The notes under the pieces are model-generated. The model saw nothing but the letters and a program-made list of their open reading frames with translations. It was not told the DNA's origin and ran no database searches. DNA of 13,922 bases from Bryobacterales bacterium (GTDB taxonomy: Bacteria; Acidobacteriota; Terriglobia; Bryobacterales; Bryobacteraceae), in the NCBI GenBank assembly GCA_016713735.1, contig JADJOP010000025.1, positions 1 to 13,922 on the forward strand. Reading direction: 5' to 3'. This document shows, in pieces, positions 1 to 6,404 of this stretch (the first letter of the stretch is position 1; every line of letters starts with the position of its first letter). The translations under genes and the position numbers were made by a program.

Positions 1-333
1 CGTCTGATCGCCATGGATGCCACCATCGTTCATGTTTGCGACGACAATACTGCTTCCATTTGGAAGAAGACGAAGGAGATTAACTCCCGCCACATTCGGT
101 TCCGGAATCGCAACGGTCGCAAGAACCTGCGTCGATGTTCCAACCACGATGAGTTTTGGCGTGAGTGTTGGCGCGGCGACCGTCGGAGGCGCGGTTGATT
201 GGAGCACGGCGACGGAAGTTGTTGCCGTTCCGGCTGATACCGGGCGCGCGGTTCTCATCTGCGCTGACAAAACCCACAGCGCCGAGCCACCAAGAAGAAT
301 AGAAATTCGAATCGCAATTGATACTTTACGCAT
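1..333 (-). CDS. Partial secreted protein, choice-of-anchor-X-like N-terminus
   Basis: The frame opens at ATG 333 and stays open to the window edge, giving the first 111 residues; the C-terminus lies outside. Residues 1-25 form a signal peptide (MRK, then a hydrophobic run ending LSAQ). A Thr/Val/Ala-rich stretch follows. Residues of about 75-110 read IPEPNVAGVNLLRLLPNGS followed by a NMNDGGIHGDQ stretch. That pattern (a line about a result vector, then a 'DDG..GD' element) resembles the N-terminal segment of choice-of-anchor X type exported proteins; the match is from memory. The gene starts 11 bp after the stop of the PEP-CTERM gene on the same strand, so the two may be co-transcribed. No clear Shine-Dalgarno precedes the ATG. 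Export is well supported; the function is unknown. Confidence 0.6.
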   Translation of the reverse strand, partial: MRKVSIAIRISILLGGSALWVLSAQMRTARPVSAGTATTSVAVLQSTAPPTVAAPTLTPKLIVVGTSTQVLATVAIPEPNVAGVNLLRLLPNGSSIVVANMNDGGIHGDQT

Positions 334-344
334 GGTGTTGAGTG

Positions 345-806
345 TTAGCTTCTAATCCGCTTGCGACTGAGAAGTGCACCCAGGCCGAGCGCAAGCACAC
401 ACATCGAAAGGCTGGTTGGCTCGGCACAGCAGTTTCGTATTCGATGTCGTCCATGACGAACGAGCCACCGAATGCGTCACCCGTGATCACCACGCGGGCG
501 ATACTGTGTGATGTAGGTGAAGAACGCAGAGAATGCCAGTGTGGGTGTCGCAAAGAGGATGGTGATCGGGCCACCGTCGTCTGAGACCACTACCGAACCG
601 GACCGCGGCGGAAAGTCAATCTCGTTGAGAGAGACCCCTGCCGTGAGCGAGATGGTGTTCGTAAATGTGAGTCCGGGAAACTGAGCTGTGACGGATTCGA
701 GGTCTCCGAGACCCTCAAAGTCAATCGCCGCTCCTTGAAGCCTGTATGGAACTGCCGTTAACAGTACCAGAACCACTGAGGTGAGAAGAGATTTTGATGT
801 GGACAA
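345..806 (-). pseudogene. PEP-CTERM exported protein, frame-broken and internally shortened
   Basis: The best start is TTG 806, nine bases after GGAGGAG (822-816). It is followed by a signal peptide (STSKSLLTSVVLVLLTAVPY). The next part, AIDFEGLGDLESVTAQFPGL and SDDGGPITILFATPTLAF, is typical of secreted PEP-CTERM proteins. Around 505-512 the frame is lost and homology resumes one frame over with ARVVITGDAFGGSFVMDDIEYETA. Related proteins as I recall them carry roughly 40 more residues between these parts, so a true deletion or assembly collapse is likely. A second break lies at 423-424. Adding one base there gives VPEPTSLSMCVLALGLGALL followed by SRKRIRS and a TAA at 345-347. That is a complete PEP-CTERM tail: VPEP, one hydrophobic helix, basic end. 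Such tails direct sorting by exosortase, which is not present in the window. Confidence 0.75.
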
Positions 807-871
807 GAATACCGACTCCTCCAAGTGAAGGCCGTCGGGTGAATCCCCTCTCCGGCGACCGCTAGAAGGTC

Positions 872-900
872 AGAATAGCTTCGAATTGGTTTATTGCCAA
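872..900 (-). promoter_or_regulatory. Sigma-70-like promoter for the PEP-CTERM gene
   Basis: On the minus strand TTGGCA (900-895) is followed, after a 17-base spacer, by TATTCT (877-872). Transcription would start near 865, about 58 bases before the TTG start at 806 and upstream of its GGAGGAG. The match is by eye only. Confidence 0.45.
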
Positions 901-1104
901 GCGAAAAAGCGCGCTGTCGCCCTCTTTCGCGCGTATTTCAGTCGTTCCTACCTCGCGGCGGGGACGGTATCCGTGCCGGAAGACGGCACCCACGTCGCGA
1001 ATCACAACACCAAGTGGCGCTGTAGTTCCTCTGGCGAAGGTTGATCGGGCTGCTTGCCATCGCTCAACTCCACGACACGAACGAAGTGCGATCGAGAGGA
1101 GTTT

Positions 1105-1138
1105 GCAGGGTAATCGACTTAGACTCGATACTCCCTGC
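1105..1138 (-). terminator. Possible hairpin terminator after the sialidase gene
   Basis: The arms are GCAGGGTAATCGA (1105-1117) and TCGATACTCCCTGC (1125-1138), separated by a 7-base loop. They pair as six outer and five inner base pairs around a small internal loop. The hairpin lies 27 bases past the stop of the minus-strand sialidase-like gene. No T-run follows it, so a factor-independent terminator is uncertain. Confidence 0.25.
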
Positions 1139-1164
1139 CGTGGGCGGCCCAAGGAGATACCAGG

Positions 1165-2307
1165 TTATCGTTGTTTCGCCACCGGCAACTCCGCGATCTC
1201 GATGTCTTCCTTGTTGGTGGAGTAGATGATCCAGAGGGAGCCGTTGTGTTCGAGGGCGTGGGGGTATTGGAGGGTGCCGGAGGATTTGGCGCGGCCTGGG
1301 GCGCGGAGGGGCGGGGCGGATTGGCGGATGGCGAGGGGGCGGGAGAATTGCCAGCCGTCGGGGGAGAAGGAGATGGCGAGGGGGGCGCGGGATTTGGGGT
1401 TGGGGTTGTTGATGAGATAGTAAGTGCCGTTGGAGAGGCGGCCGGGGAAGTTTTTGCTGGTGGCGTCGGGGTAGTTGGTGCGGACGGGGGCGGACCAGGA
1501 GCGGCCGTGGTCGCGGGAGAGGGCGCGGAGGAGGAAGCCGGAGCGGGTGTTGTCGCGGATGATCATGTGGACGAGGCCGGAGGGGGTGGGGTAGAAGGTG
1601 GGCTCGTCCATTTTGTCGTAGGGGGGTGCGTTGTGGATGGGGGTGTAGCCCCAGTTGAGGGGTCCGCGGAGGGGGGAGAGGGCCATTTTGACGTCCATGT
1701 TGCGGTCGCGGCAGACCATGGCGAGGCGGTTGGCGAGGGGTTCTGGGGGGAAGTTGTTCATGCAGTCGGGGGCGAAGCGGCCTTTGGGGAGCCAGGCGTC
1801 GCCGGTCCACTCGAAGCTCATGAGGCGGAGGGATTGCCAGACGGGGGCGCGGCCGCGGAGGCGGTAGCCGGCGGATTCGATGTAGGCGGCGAGGGCGGTG
1901 AGTTTGCCGCGGTGGAGGAAGATGCCGCGGGCGATCCAGCGGGCGGGGCCGGAGGGGCCGTCGGGGTCGGGGGCGAGGATGCGGGGAGGGGACCAGGAGT
2001 GGCCGTCGGGGGAGGTGGCGTAGAGGACTTGCTGGTCGGGGTCTTCTTCGCCGACGCGGCTGGAGGACCAGATGGCCCAGAAGAGGCCGTTGTGGTGGGC
2101 GAGGTAGGAGTGGAGGTTGAAGGCGGATTGGCCGGGGAGGCCGCGGAAGATGGTGGAGTGGCGGGCGGGGGCGAGGGGGAGGCTGGCGGGGTCGGCTAGG
2201 AGGGCGGGGTCGGCGAGGAGGCGGGCGGGGTCGGGTTGGGCGGCGGGGGCGAGTTGGGCGGCGGCCAGCGCGGGGAGGGCTAGCAGGAGGGCGAGTCGGG
2301 ATGTCAT
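1165..2307 (-). CDS. Secreted sialidase/BNR-repeat family protein
   Basis: 380 residues with a clear signal peptide (MTSRLALLLALPALAAAQLA), so the mature protein is periplasmic or released. Three Asp-box-like motifs mark a sialidase-type beta-propeller: SPDGHSW (99-105), SRDHGRSW (264-271) and SPDGWQFS (315-322). A C-terminal stretch, SSGTLQYPHALEHNGSLWII (342-361), is typical of the BNR/exo-sialidase-like domain of planctomycete and acidobacterial secreted proteins. The length fits a single-domain member. Arginines occur near conserved positions (R84, R127, R251), but I cannot assign a complete catalytic Arg triad, so sugar hydrolysis is inferred from the fold only. It starts 7 bp after the stop of the bicupin gene, on the same strand, without an obvious Shine-Dalgarno, suggesting a two-gene unit. 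The opposite strand is G-rich because almost all codons end in C or G. Confidence 0.75.
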   Translation of the reverse strand: MTSRLALLLALPALAAAQLAPAAQPDPARLLADPALLADPASLPLAPARHSTIFRGLPGQSAFNLHSYLAHHNGLFWAIWSSSRVGEEDPDQQVLYATSPDGHSWSPPRILAPDPDGPSGPARWIARGIFLHRGKLTALAAYIESAGYRLRGRAPVWQSLRLMSFEWTGDAWLPKGRFAPDCMNNFPPEPLANRLAMVCRDRNMDVKMALSPLRGPLNWGYTPIHNAPPYDKMDEPTFYPTPSGLVHMIIRDNTRSGFLLRALSRDHGRSWSAPVRTNYPDATSKNFPGRLSNGTYYLINNPNPKSRAPLAISFSPDGWQFSRPLAIRQSAPPLRAPGRAKSSGTLQYPHALEHNGSLWIIYSTNKEDIEIAELPVAKQR

Positions 2308-2314
2308 GAGGCGG

Positions 2315-3187
2315 TTAGTTGCGGGGCTGCGGGAAGGGGTAGAGCCAGCGGGCGGCTAGGATGCGGGCTTTGGCCTGGCTGGTGTTATAGAAGCCTACGG
2401 TGGTGTTGAGGCGGAGGAAGTAGGCGTCGCCGGCTTTGGCGGGGAAGCGGCCTTCGACGCCGTTGGTGCCAGGTCCGGCGACCATGTCGCCTGTGCCGTC
2501 GAGGACGACGTAGAGTTCTTCTTCGCGGTCGTGGTGGTGGGGGAAGTTGGTGCCGGTGAGGGCGAAGTCCATGATGAAGAGGCTGGTGAGGGTGGCGCCG
2601 GCGGCGATGCGGTCGCGGGTGGAGCGGGTGTCGCCGATGAGGAGTTGGTAGAGGGTGGTGGGGGGGTGGTTGCCGACTACCTGTTTCTTGACGTCGTTGG
2701 CGTTGGCGATTTCGATTTGCTTGCCGCCGGTGCGGGTGGGCGGGACGCGGTAGCCGAATTGGAGGAGGACGAGGGGGCCGGAGGTGGCGGCGAGTTCGAT
2801 GCGTTCGTTGACGGGGATGTAGAGGAAGTCTTCGGGGCGGAGGGGGCGGCCGTTGAGGGTGCCTTGGCCGGAGAGGATGAACCAGGACTGCTCTTCGGCG
2901 GGGTAGGCGTGGGGGTTGCAGGCGCCGTTGGATTGGACGGTGATGCGGGCGAAGCGGGAGAGGGCGCGGATGGCGGCGGTGCGGGGGGAGTCGGCGCCGA
3001 AGATGGGTTGGACCTGGCAGGCGGGGGTGGTGAGGGGCGTGGGGGCGGCGGGGGCGGTGAGGGAGGAGGTGCGGTAGAAGGAGGGGTCGACGGCGCGGTC
3101 GTCGGCGGCGGGGGCGGGGGGGGCGAGGAGGGCGGCTAGGGTGAGGAGGATGGGGGGGTGGAGCGCGTGGGGGTGTGCGGGTTTCAT
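2315..3187 (-). CDS. Secreted bicupin-domain protein
   Basis: 290 residues from the chosen ATG at 3187, which gives a good signal peptide (positively charged start, PPILLTLAALLAPPAPAA). An ATG seven codons upstream (3208) is possible, and the frame runs to 3385, but that extension has no signal-like character. Two cupin barrels are visible. The first (about 80-145) has NPHAYPAEEQSWFILSGQG. The second (about 195-280) has PHHHDREEELYVVLDGTG (216-233) with the histidines and glutamate of cupin motif 1. Motif 2 reads GDAYFLRLNTTVGFYN and lacks the usual metal-binding His. At most a partial metal site is therefore seen. No substrate can be assigned. It lies upstream of, and probably in one transcript with, the sialidase-like gene, and is divergent from the gene at 3284. 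Confidence 0.7.
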   Translation of the reverse strand: MKPAHPHALHPPILLTLAALLAPPAPAADDRAVDPSFYRTSSLTAPAAPTPLTTPACQVQPIFGADSPRTAAIRALSRFARITVQSNGACNPHAYPAEEQSWFILSGQGTLNGRPLRPEDFLYIPVNERIELAATSGPLVLLQFGYRVPPTRTGGKQIEIANANDVKKQVVGNHPPTTLYQLLIGDTRSTRDRIAAGATLTSLFIMDFALTGTNFPHHHDREEELYVVLDGTGDMVAGPGTNGVEGRFPAKAGDAYFLRLNTTVGFYNTSQAKARILAARWLYPFPQPRN

Positions 3188-3283
3188 GACGGTTTTAGGG
3201 TAGTGCATTTTGGGGGTGAGTGCGAGGGGGTGAATGGGCGCGGGTTCGTTGGCTTCCGGCAGAAAGAGGTGGGAAACTGAGGC

Positions 3284-3928
3284 ATGCGTGGAAGCGCGGT
3301 CTTGGCCGGTGTTATGGTGCTGGCCTGTGTGAGTTCGATGGCATTCGCGGCGGGTTCGCTGCGGGAGACGGACTTTCGCAATCATACGTTCCCCTGGCTT
3401 GATGATGACTCCTGGCAGGATGATATGGAGTGGATTTCGGGGAAGCCGACGCGGATGGTGAGGCTGCGGGATGGGGTCTGGCCGTTGGCTGAGATCGAGC
3501 CAGAGTTCGCGGTACCGGGCGCACCGTTCGGTGGACTTACCTTCGACTCCGTTGTTTACGGCGACTTACTCGGCGATGAGCGAGAGGAAGCCGTGGTGAT
3601 TCTGCGGTACGACACTGGCGGGACGATGTATTGGTATTTCGTGTATGTGTTCGCTTTGGTGTCAGGCAGGCCGGAGGTGGTGGCCTGGTTTCACAGCGGG
3701 GACCGGGCGGCGCATGGGCTTCATGAGGTCAGGGTAGAGACTGGGATGCTCCTCGTGGAGTTATATGATCCGGCTCATCGGCGGGGAGATTGTTGCTCGA
3801 CCGGCATTGAGCGGAGGCGGTACCGATGGAGCAAGGGGGCGTTTCGCCAGACAGGCAGGAGTGAGTTTGCGGGTACGCGGCGGACGTCGAGGCGGCGGGT
3901 GACTCTGTTTGGGACTGCGGTGGAGTAG
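3284..3928 (+). CDS. Secreted hypothetical protein
   Basis: 214 residues starting at ATG 3284, with a signal peptide (MRGSAVLAGVMVLACVSSMA). The mature part has VVYGDLLGDEREEAVVILRY (about 87-106), an FG-GAP-like 'D..GD...EAVV' phrase, then YWYFVYVFAL. Near the end comes LVELYDPAHRRGDCCSTGIE (about 152-171), followed by RRRYRW. The paired cysteines and 'RY.W' ending recall LppP/LprE-like secreted proteins of actinobacteria and cyanobacteria, a weak resemblance. I do not recognise a family with confidence. It is followed after 18 bp by the membrane-protein gene on the same strand, so both are probably one unit. It is divergent from the bicupin gene, leaving 96 bp for both promoters; I could not identify a convincing -35/-10 pair there. 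Confidence 0.7.
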   Translation: MRGSAVLAGVMVLACVSSMAFAAGSLRETDFRNHTFPWLDDDSWQDDMEWISGKPTRMVRLRDGVWPLAEIEPEFAVPGAPFGGLTFDSVVYGDLLGDEREEAVVILRYDTGGTMYWYFVYVFALVSGRPEVVAWFHSGDRAAHGLHEVRVETGMLLVELYDPAHRRGDCCSTGIERRRYRWSKGAFRQTGRSEFAGTRRTSRRRVTLFGTAVE

Positions 3929-3946
3929 GGGTCGCTGAGGGCACGT

Positions 3947-4528
3947 ATGTATCAACCGTACTTGAATCCGGATCATAGGCCGCCGAGCCTGCGGTTGCCT
4001 TGGATTGGGCCAGTGAGGCCGTGGCGGCTCATCCTGCTGGCCGCACTTGTTGCGGGTTGCGTTGGTTTGTACTCGTGCTACCGAGGTCGAGTTGCGTTCC
4101 GCAGCATGGCTCAGGATGGCAAGCGGGGGATTGTGCTCAAGGAGTACCGGGTGGGCGTGGGCATCCCGCTTCAGTATTTCAGGATCGAATTGCTTGCCGA
4201 GGAGCAGGGCCGTCAAACGGTCGTATACCGCTCCAATGAGAAGTGGTTCTTTGAGTTCGCCGCCGCCCATTGGGCATCCAACTCCAAGGTAGTTGACTTA
4301 CTCGCGTGCAACCTCGAGTCCTCCGATTTGCTGTTGCGGTATGAGTTTTCCACGGGACGGGTTGTCGAACTGGATGACAGAATGGGGGAGGCACTCTCGC
4401 GGGCCATCGAGGATGAGTATTCGGCGGACTACGCGAAGTATCGAGGAAGTCTTACACCTCTGCAATGGGCGTGCGCGACACCTGGCAGGGACGCGTTTAC
4501 CGACAAGCATCCCGAGTGGGCGGAGTAG
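3947..4528 (+). CDS. Single-pass membrane protein, function unknown
   Basis: 193 residues from ATG 3947, preceded by GAGG six bases upstream. A proline-rich cytoplasmic start (residues 1-25) leads into one transmembrane helix (about 27-45, WRLILLAALVAGCVGLYSC). The Cys at 38, in a V-A-G-C context, looks like a lipobox but is far from the N-terminus. The remaining ~145 residues would be extracytoplasmic and contain no motif I recognise (for example LQYFRIELLAEEQGRQTVVY). It probably shares a transcript with the secreted protein 18 bp upstream. It ends 12 bp before the convergent antitoxin remnant. Confidence 0.65.
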   Translation: MYQPYLNPDHRPPSLRLPWIGPVRPWRLILLAALVAGCVGLYSCYRGRVAFRSMAQDGKRGIVLKEYRVGVGIPLQYFRIELLAEEQGRQTVVYRSNEKWFFEFAAAHWASNSKVVDLLACNLESSDLLLRYEFSTGRVVELDDRMGEALSRAIEDEYSADYAKYRGSLTPLQWACATPGRDAFTDKHPEWAE

Positions 4529-4540
4529 CCTGGGATGCAA

Positions 4541-4838
4541 CTATGCGACGGCGGCGAGGCCGTGTTTTTCAACGAGGGTTAATAGTTTCAGTGACGCGCC
4601 GGAGGGTTGCTTTTCGCCGCGCTCCCACTTGCTGACGAGGCTGGCGGTGATGTTCAGGTAGTTGGCGAAGACGGACTGGTGTAAGTGACGGTTTCGGTTT
4701 GGTCACCAGCCGAGGCCGGACGGGGGTGAGGCAGGCCTTCTCGAAGCGGCGCATGGTTTCATCGTCGATGATTCCCGCTTGGTGGAGCGCGGTCATGGTT
4801 TCGTGGATGGCGGCTAGGGCGTCGGTTCGGGGGCGCAT
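4541..4838 (-). pseudogene. HigA-type HTH antitoxin, frame-broken, no toxin partner
   Basis: The N-terminal half from ATG 4838 reads MRPRTDALAAIHETMTALHQ, then AGIIDDETMRRFEKACLTPV. This is the usual beginning of XRE-type antitoxins of the HigA/RelB-partner class. Homology then shifts frame near 4690-4720 and continues as RHLHQSVFANYLNITASLVS and KWERGEKQPSGASLKLLTLV, ending at TAG 4541-4543. The latter is the helix-turn-helix plus C-terminal helix. Total length is 298 bases, one base out of phase. Compared with family members as I recall them, about 5-6 codons of the linker (usually L.P..IR.LRER) seem missing. In such systems the RelE-like toxin gene normally precedes the antitoxin, but here the preceding 56 bases are non-coding and then the FG-GAP gene begins. 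It is a remnant, or a solitary regulator with a sequencing error. Confidence 0.7.
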
Positions 4839-4867
4839 CAGTTGATTAGTTTACCGCTTGCTTACGC

Positions 4868-4902
4868 GCGCGGTTCTGTTACAGGTGGCGCGGTTCAGTT
4901 AC
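4868..4902 (-). repeat. Two 15-bp direct repeats, period 20
   Basis: GCGCGGTTCTGTTAC (4868-4882) and GCGCGGTTCAGTTAC (4888-4902) differ at one base and are spaced 20 bp start to start, about two helical turns. They lie 30-64 bp upstream of the antitoxin-like ATG (minus strand) and overlap the stop of the FG-GAP gene. Tandem operator half-sites for the HTH protein are one reading; this is inference. Confidence 0.5.
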
Positions 4903-6141
4903 GGGGTTGTTTGCGGGGGCGCTTGGTTGGGCCGGTGCCGTTGTTGAGGTAGATGTCGAGGCGGGGGGCTTGCCAGGTGTAGGGTTTGTTGAGGAGGTCG
5001 AGGTCGCCGTCGTTGTCGAGGTCGGCTAGGCGGCCTTCGTGCCAGCCTTGGCCGGTGGTGATGACTTCGGGGCGGAAGTTGGCTTTGCCGTCGTTGAAGA
5101 GGATCCAGGATTTGGCTTCGGGGTGGTCGGCGGGGGTGGGGTTGCGGGTCCATTTGGCCATTTCGGCGGTGAAGATATCGAGGTGGCCGTCGTTGTTGAC
5201 GTCGCCGATGTCGAGGGTGTGGCCGTGGATCATGTCCTGACTTAGTAAGTTGCGGCCTTGCCAGCAGGCTTCTTCGCGGGGGTTGCCGTTGCATTCGTAG
5301 AGCATGAGGGGGCCGGAGCCGTCGCCGGGGGCGATGACGATTTGGGCGTTGCGGGAGCGGGGGCGGAAACGGGCGGCGCGGATGCGGCCTCCAGTGGGGG
5401 CGATGCGGGTGGCTTCGAATTGCGTGCCGGTGGTGTGGCGGAACCAGTAATTGCCGGCGAGGAGGTCGAGGCGGCCGTCGCCATCGACGTCGGCGGCGTC
5501 GATGCCTTCGGCATAGGCGGCGGCACGCTGGGCGCCTTCACCGGCCTGGCCGGAGAAGATGACGGTGGCGGGCCAGGGCGAGGTGGCCTTGGGATCGGCG
5601 GGGATGGGGGCGAGGAGGAGGGCGCGGGCGCGCTGGTTCCAGTAGGCGAGTTGGGGGCGGCCGGTGCGGAGGAGGTCGGCGAAGATCTGGTCGTGATGCT
5701 GGTTGGGCGGGGCGTCTTTGATGAGGCGGCGGGTCCAGGGAGTGGCGGGGTCGAAGCGGGGGGCGGGGTTTTCCCACCACCAGAGTTGGTGGGCGGAGGC
5801 GTCGGCGCCGAAGACGATGTCGAGGTCGCCGTCGCGGTCGATGTCGTGGGCGGCGCCGCCGGCTTCGAGGGGGAGGAAGGCGGGGTCGATGATGATTTGG
5901 GTCCAGGTGGAGCCGGTGCGGCGGAACCAGGCGAGGGCGGGGGCGTGGACGCGGAAGGAGAGGATGATGTCGTTTGTGCCGTCGCGGTCGAGGTCGGCGA
6001 TGAGGGAGCCGGTTTGCTGGTGGGAGCCGGCGGGGTGGGGAGCTGGCCGGCGGAGGAGGAGAGGTGGGTCCAGCGGATTGGGGGGGGGGCGAGGGTGGGG
6101 AGGAGAGCGGCTGTGAGGAGGAGGAGAGTGGGGCGGGTCAT
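4895..6141 (-). pseudogene. Secreted FG-GAP/VCBS repeat protein with one frameshift
   Basis: From ATG 6141 (GGAG six bases upstream) the frame encodes a signal peptide (MTRPTLLLLTAALLPTLA) and IRWTHLSSSAGQLPTP. Around 6031-6035 a missing base in a CCCC run moves the correct reading to the next frame. That frame is then open for about 380 codons to TGA 4895-4897 with no stop. It contains repeated calcium-loop phrases: LIADLDRDGTNDIILSF, HDIDRDGDLDIVFG, IDAADVDGDGRLDLLAGNYW, LDIGDVNNDGHLDIFTAEM and RLADLDNDGDLDLLNKPYTW. These are FG-GAP/VCBS beta-propeller blades. Restoring one base gives 415 residues, a normal size for this family of secreted, probably carbohydrate- or surface-binding proteins. 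A run of ten G at 6080-6089 lies within the signal-peptide region and is another indel-prone spot. The break is likely a sequencing artefact, in which case the gene is intact. Confidence 0.8.
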
Positions 6142-6244
6142 GATGGGCTCCGGCGGTGATCAGGATATCGCTTGGGGAGGCGGAGCGCGAAGGGGGGTGC
6201 GGGGGGAAGTGGGCGGAGAGTGTGGCGGGGAGTGGGCGTGGCGA

Positions 6245-6273
6245 TTGCCGAGCGTTGGGCGGGTTGATATGAT
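6245..6273 (+). promoter_or_regulatory. Promoter of tRNA-Thr
   Basis: TTGCCG (6245-6250) is followed after 17 bases by TATGAT (6268-6273), five of six matches to the -10 consensus. A start near 6280 would lie just before the tRNA 5' end at 6284. Confidence 0.6.
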
Positions 6274-6283
6274 GGGAGTTTGG

Positions 6284-6359
6284 GCCACCCTAGCTCAGTT
6301 GGTAGAGCGGCTGATTCGTAATCAGCAGGTCGCCGGTTCGATTCCGGCGGGTGGCTCCA
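6284..6359 (+). tRNA. tRNA-Thr, anticodon CGT
   Basis: A full cloverleaf of 76 bases can be drawn. The acceptor stem is GCCACCC/GGGTGGC, the D arm is GCTC/GAGC with AGTTGGTA between, the anticodon arm is GCTGA-TTCGTAA-TCAGC, the variable loop is AGGTC, and the T arm is GCCGG-TTCGATT-CCGGC. T and an encoded CCA follow (6357-6359). The anticodon CGT reads ACG (Thr). The 3' half is the probable integration site of the adjacent integrase, whose stop codon lies 45 bp away. Because the full gene including CCA is present, integration has left the tRNA functional. Confidence 0.95.
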
Positions 6360-6366
6360 GTTTATT

Positions 6367-6386
6367 TTCAACCAGTTGCGGTTGAA
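6367..6386. other. Small hairpin between tRNA and integrase
   Basis: Perfect 7-bp arms TTCAACC (6367-6373) and GGTTGAA (6380-6386) enclose a 6-base loop. It sits between two convergent transcripts. No long T-run follows on either strand, so it is a weak terminator candidate; it could also belong to the attachment region. Confidence 0.35.
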
Positions 6387-6404
6387 GCACCCCCTCCGAA
6401 TTCC

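Larger units (their letters stand above)
825..1164. other. Intergenic stretch without a convincing gene
   Basis: This lies between the sialidase-like gene (stop at 1165) and the PEP-CTERM gene (start 806). The open frames here look like chance reading frames: Arg/Ser-rich, no signal or motif. The stretch holds a promoter-like sequence at 872-900 and an imperfect inverted repeat at 1105-1138. I see nothing else. Confidence 0.55.

Noticed and set aside
1171..2199. Long plus-strand frame opposite the sialidase gene
   Set aside because: Gly/Val/Ala/Glu-only composition is the mirror of C-ending codons; the minus strand carries the recognisable protein.
5242..6141. Ser/Pro-rich 299-residue minus frame taken as one protein
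   Set aside because: Only its first ~35 codons are real; after the break the FG-GAP blades are in another frame.
5258..6385. Long plus-strand frame of 375 codons
   Set aside because: It mirrors the FG-GAP gene and runs through the tRNA; low-complexity composition.
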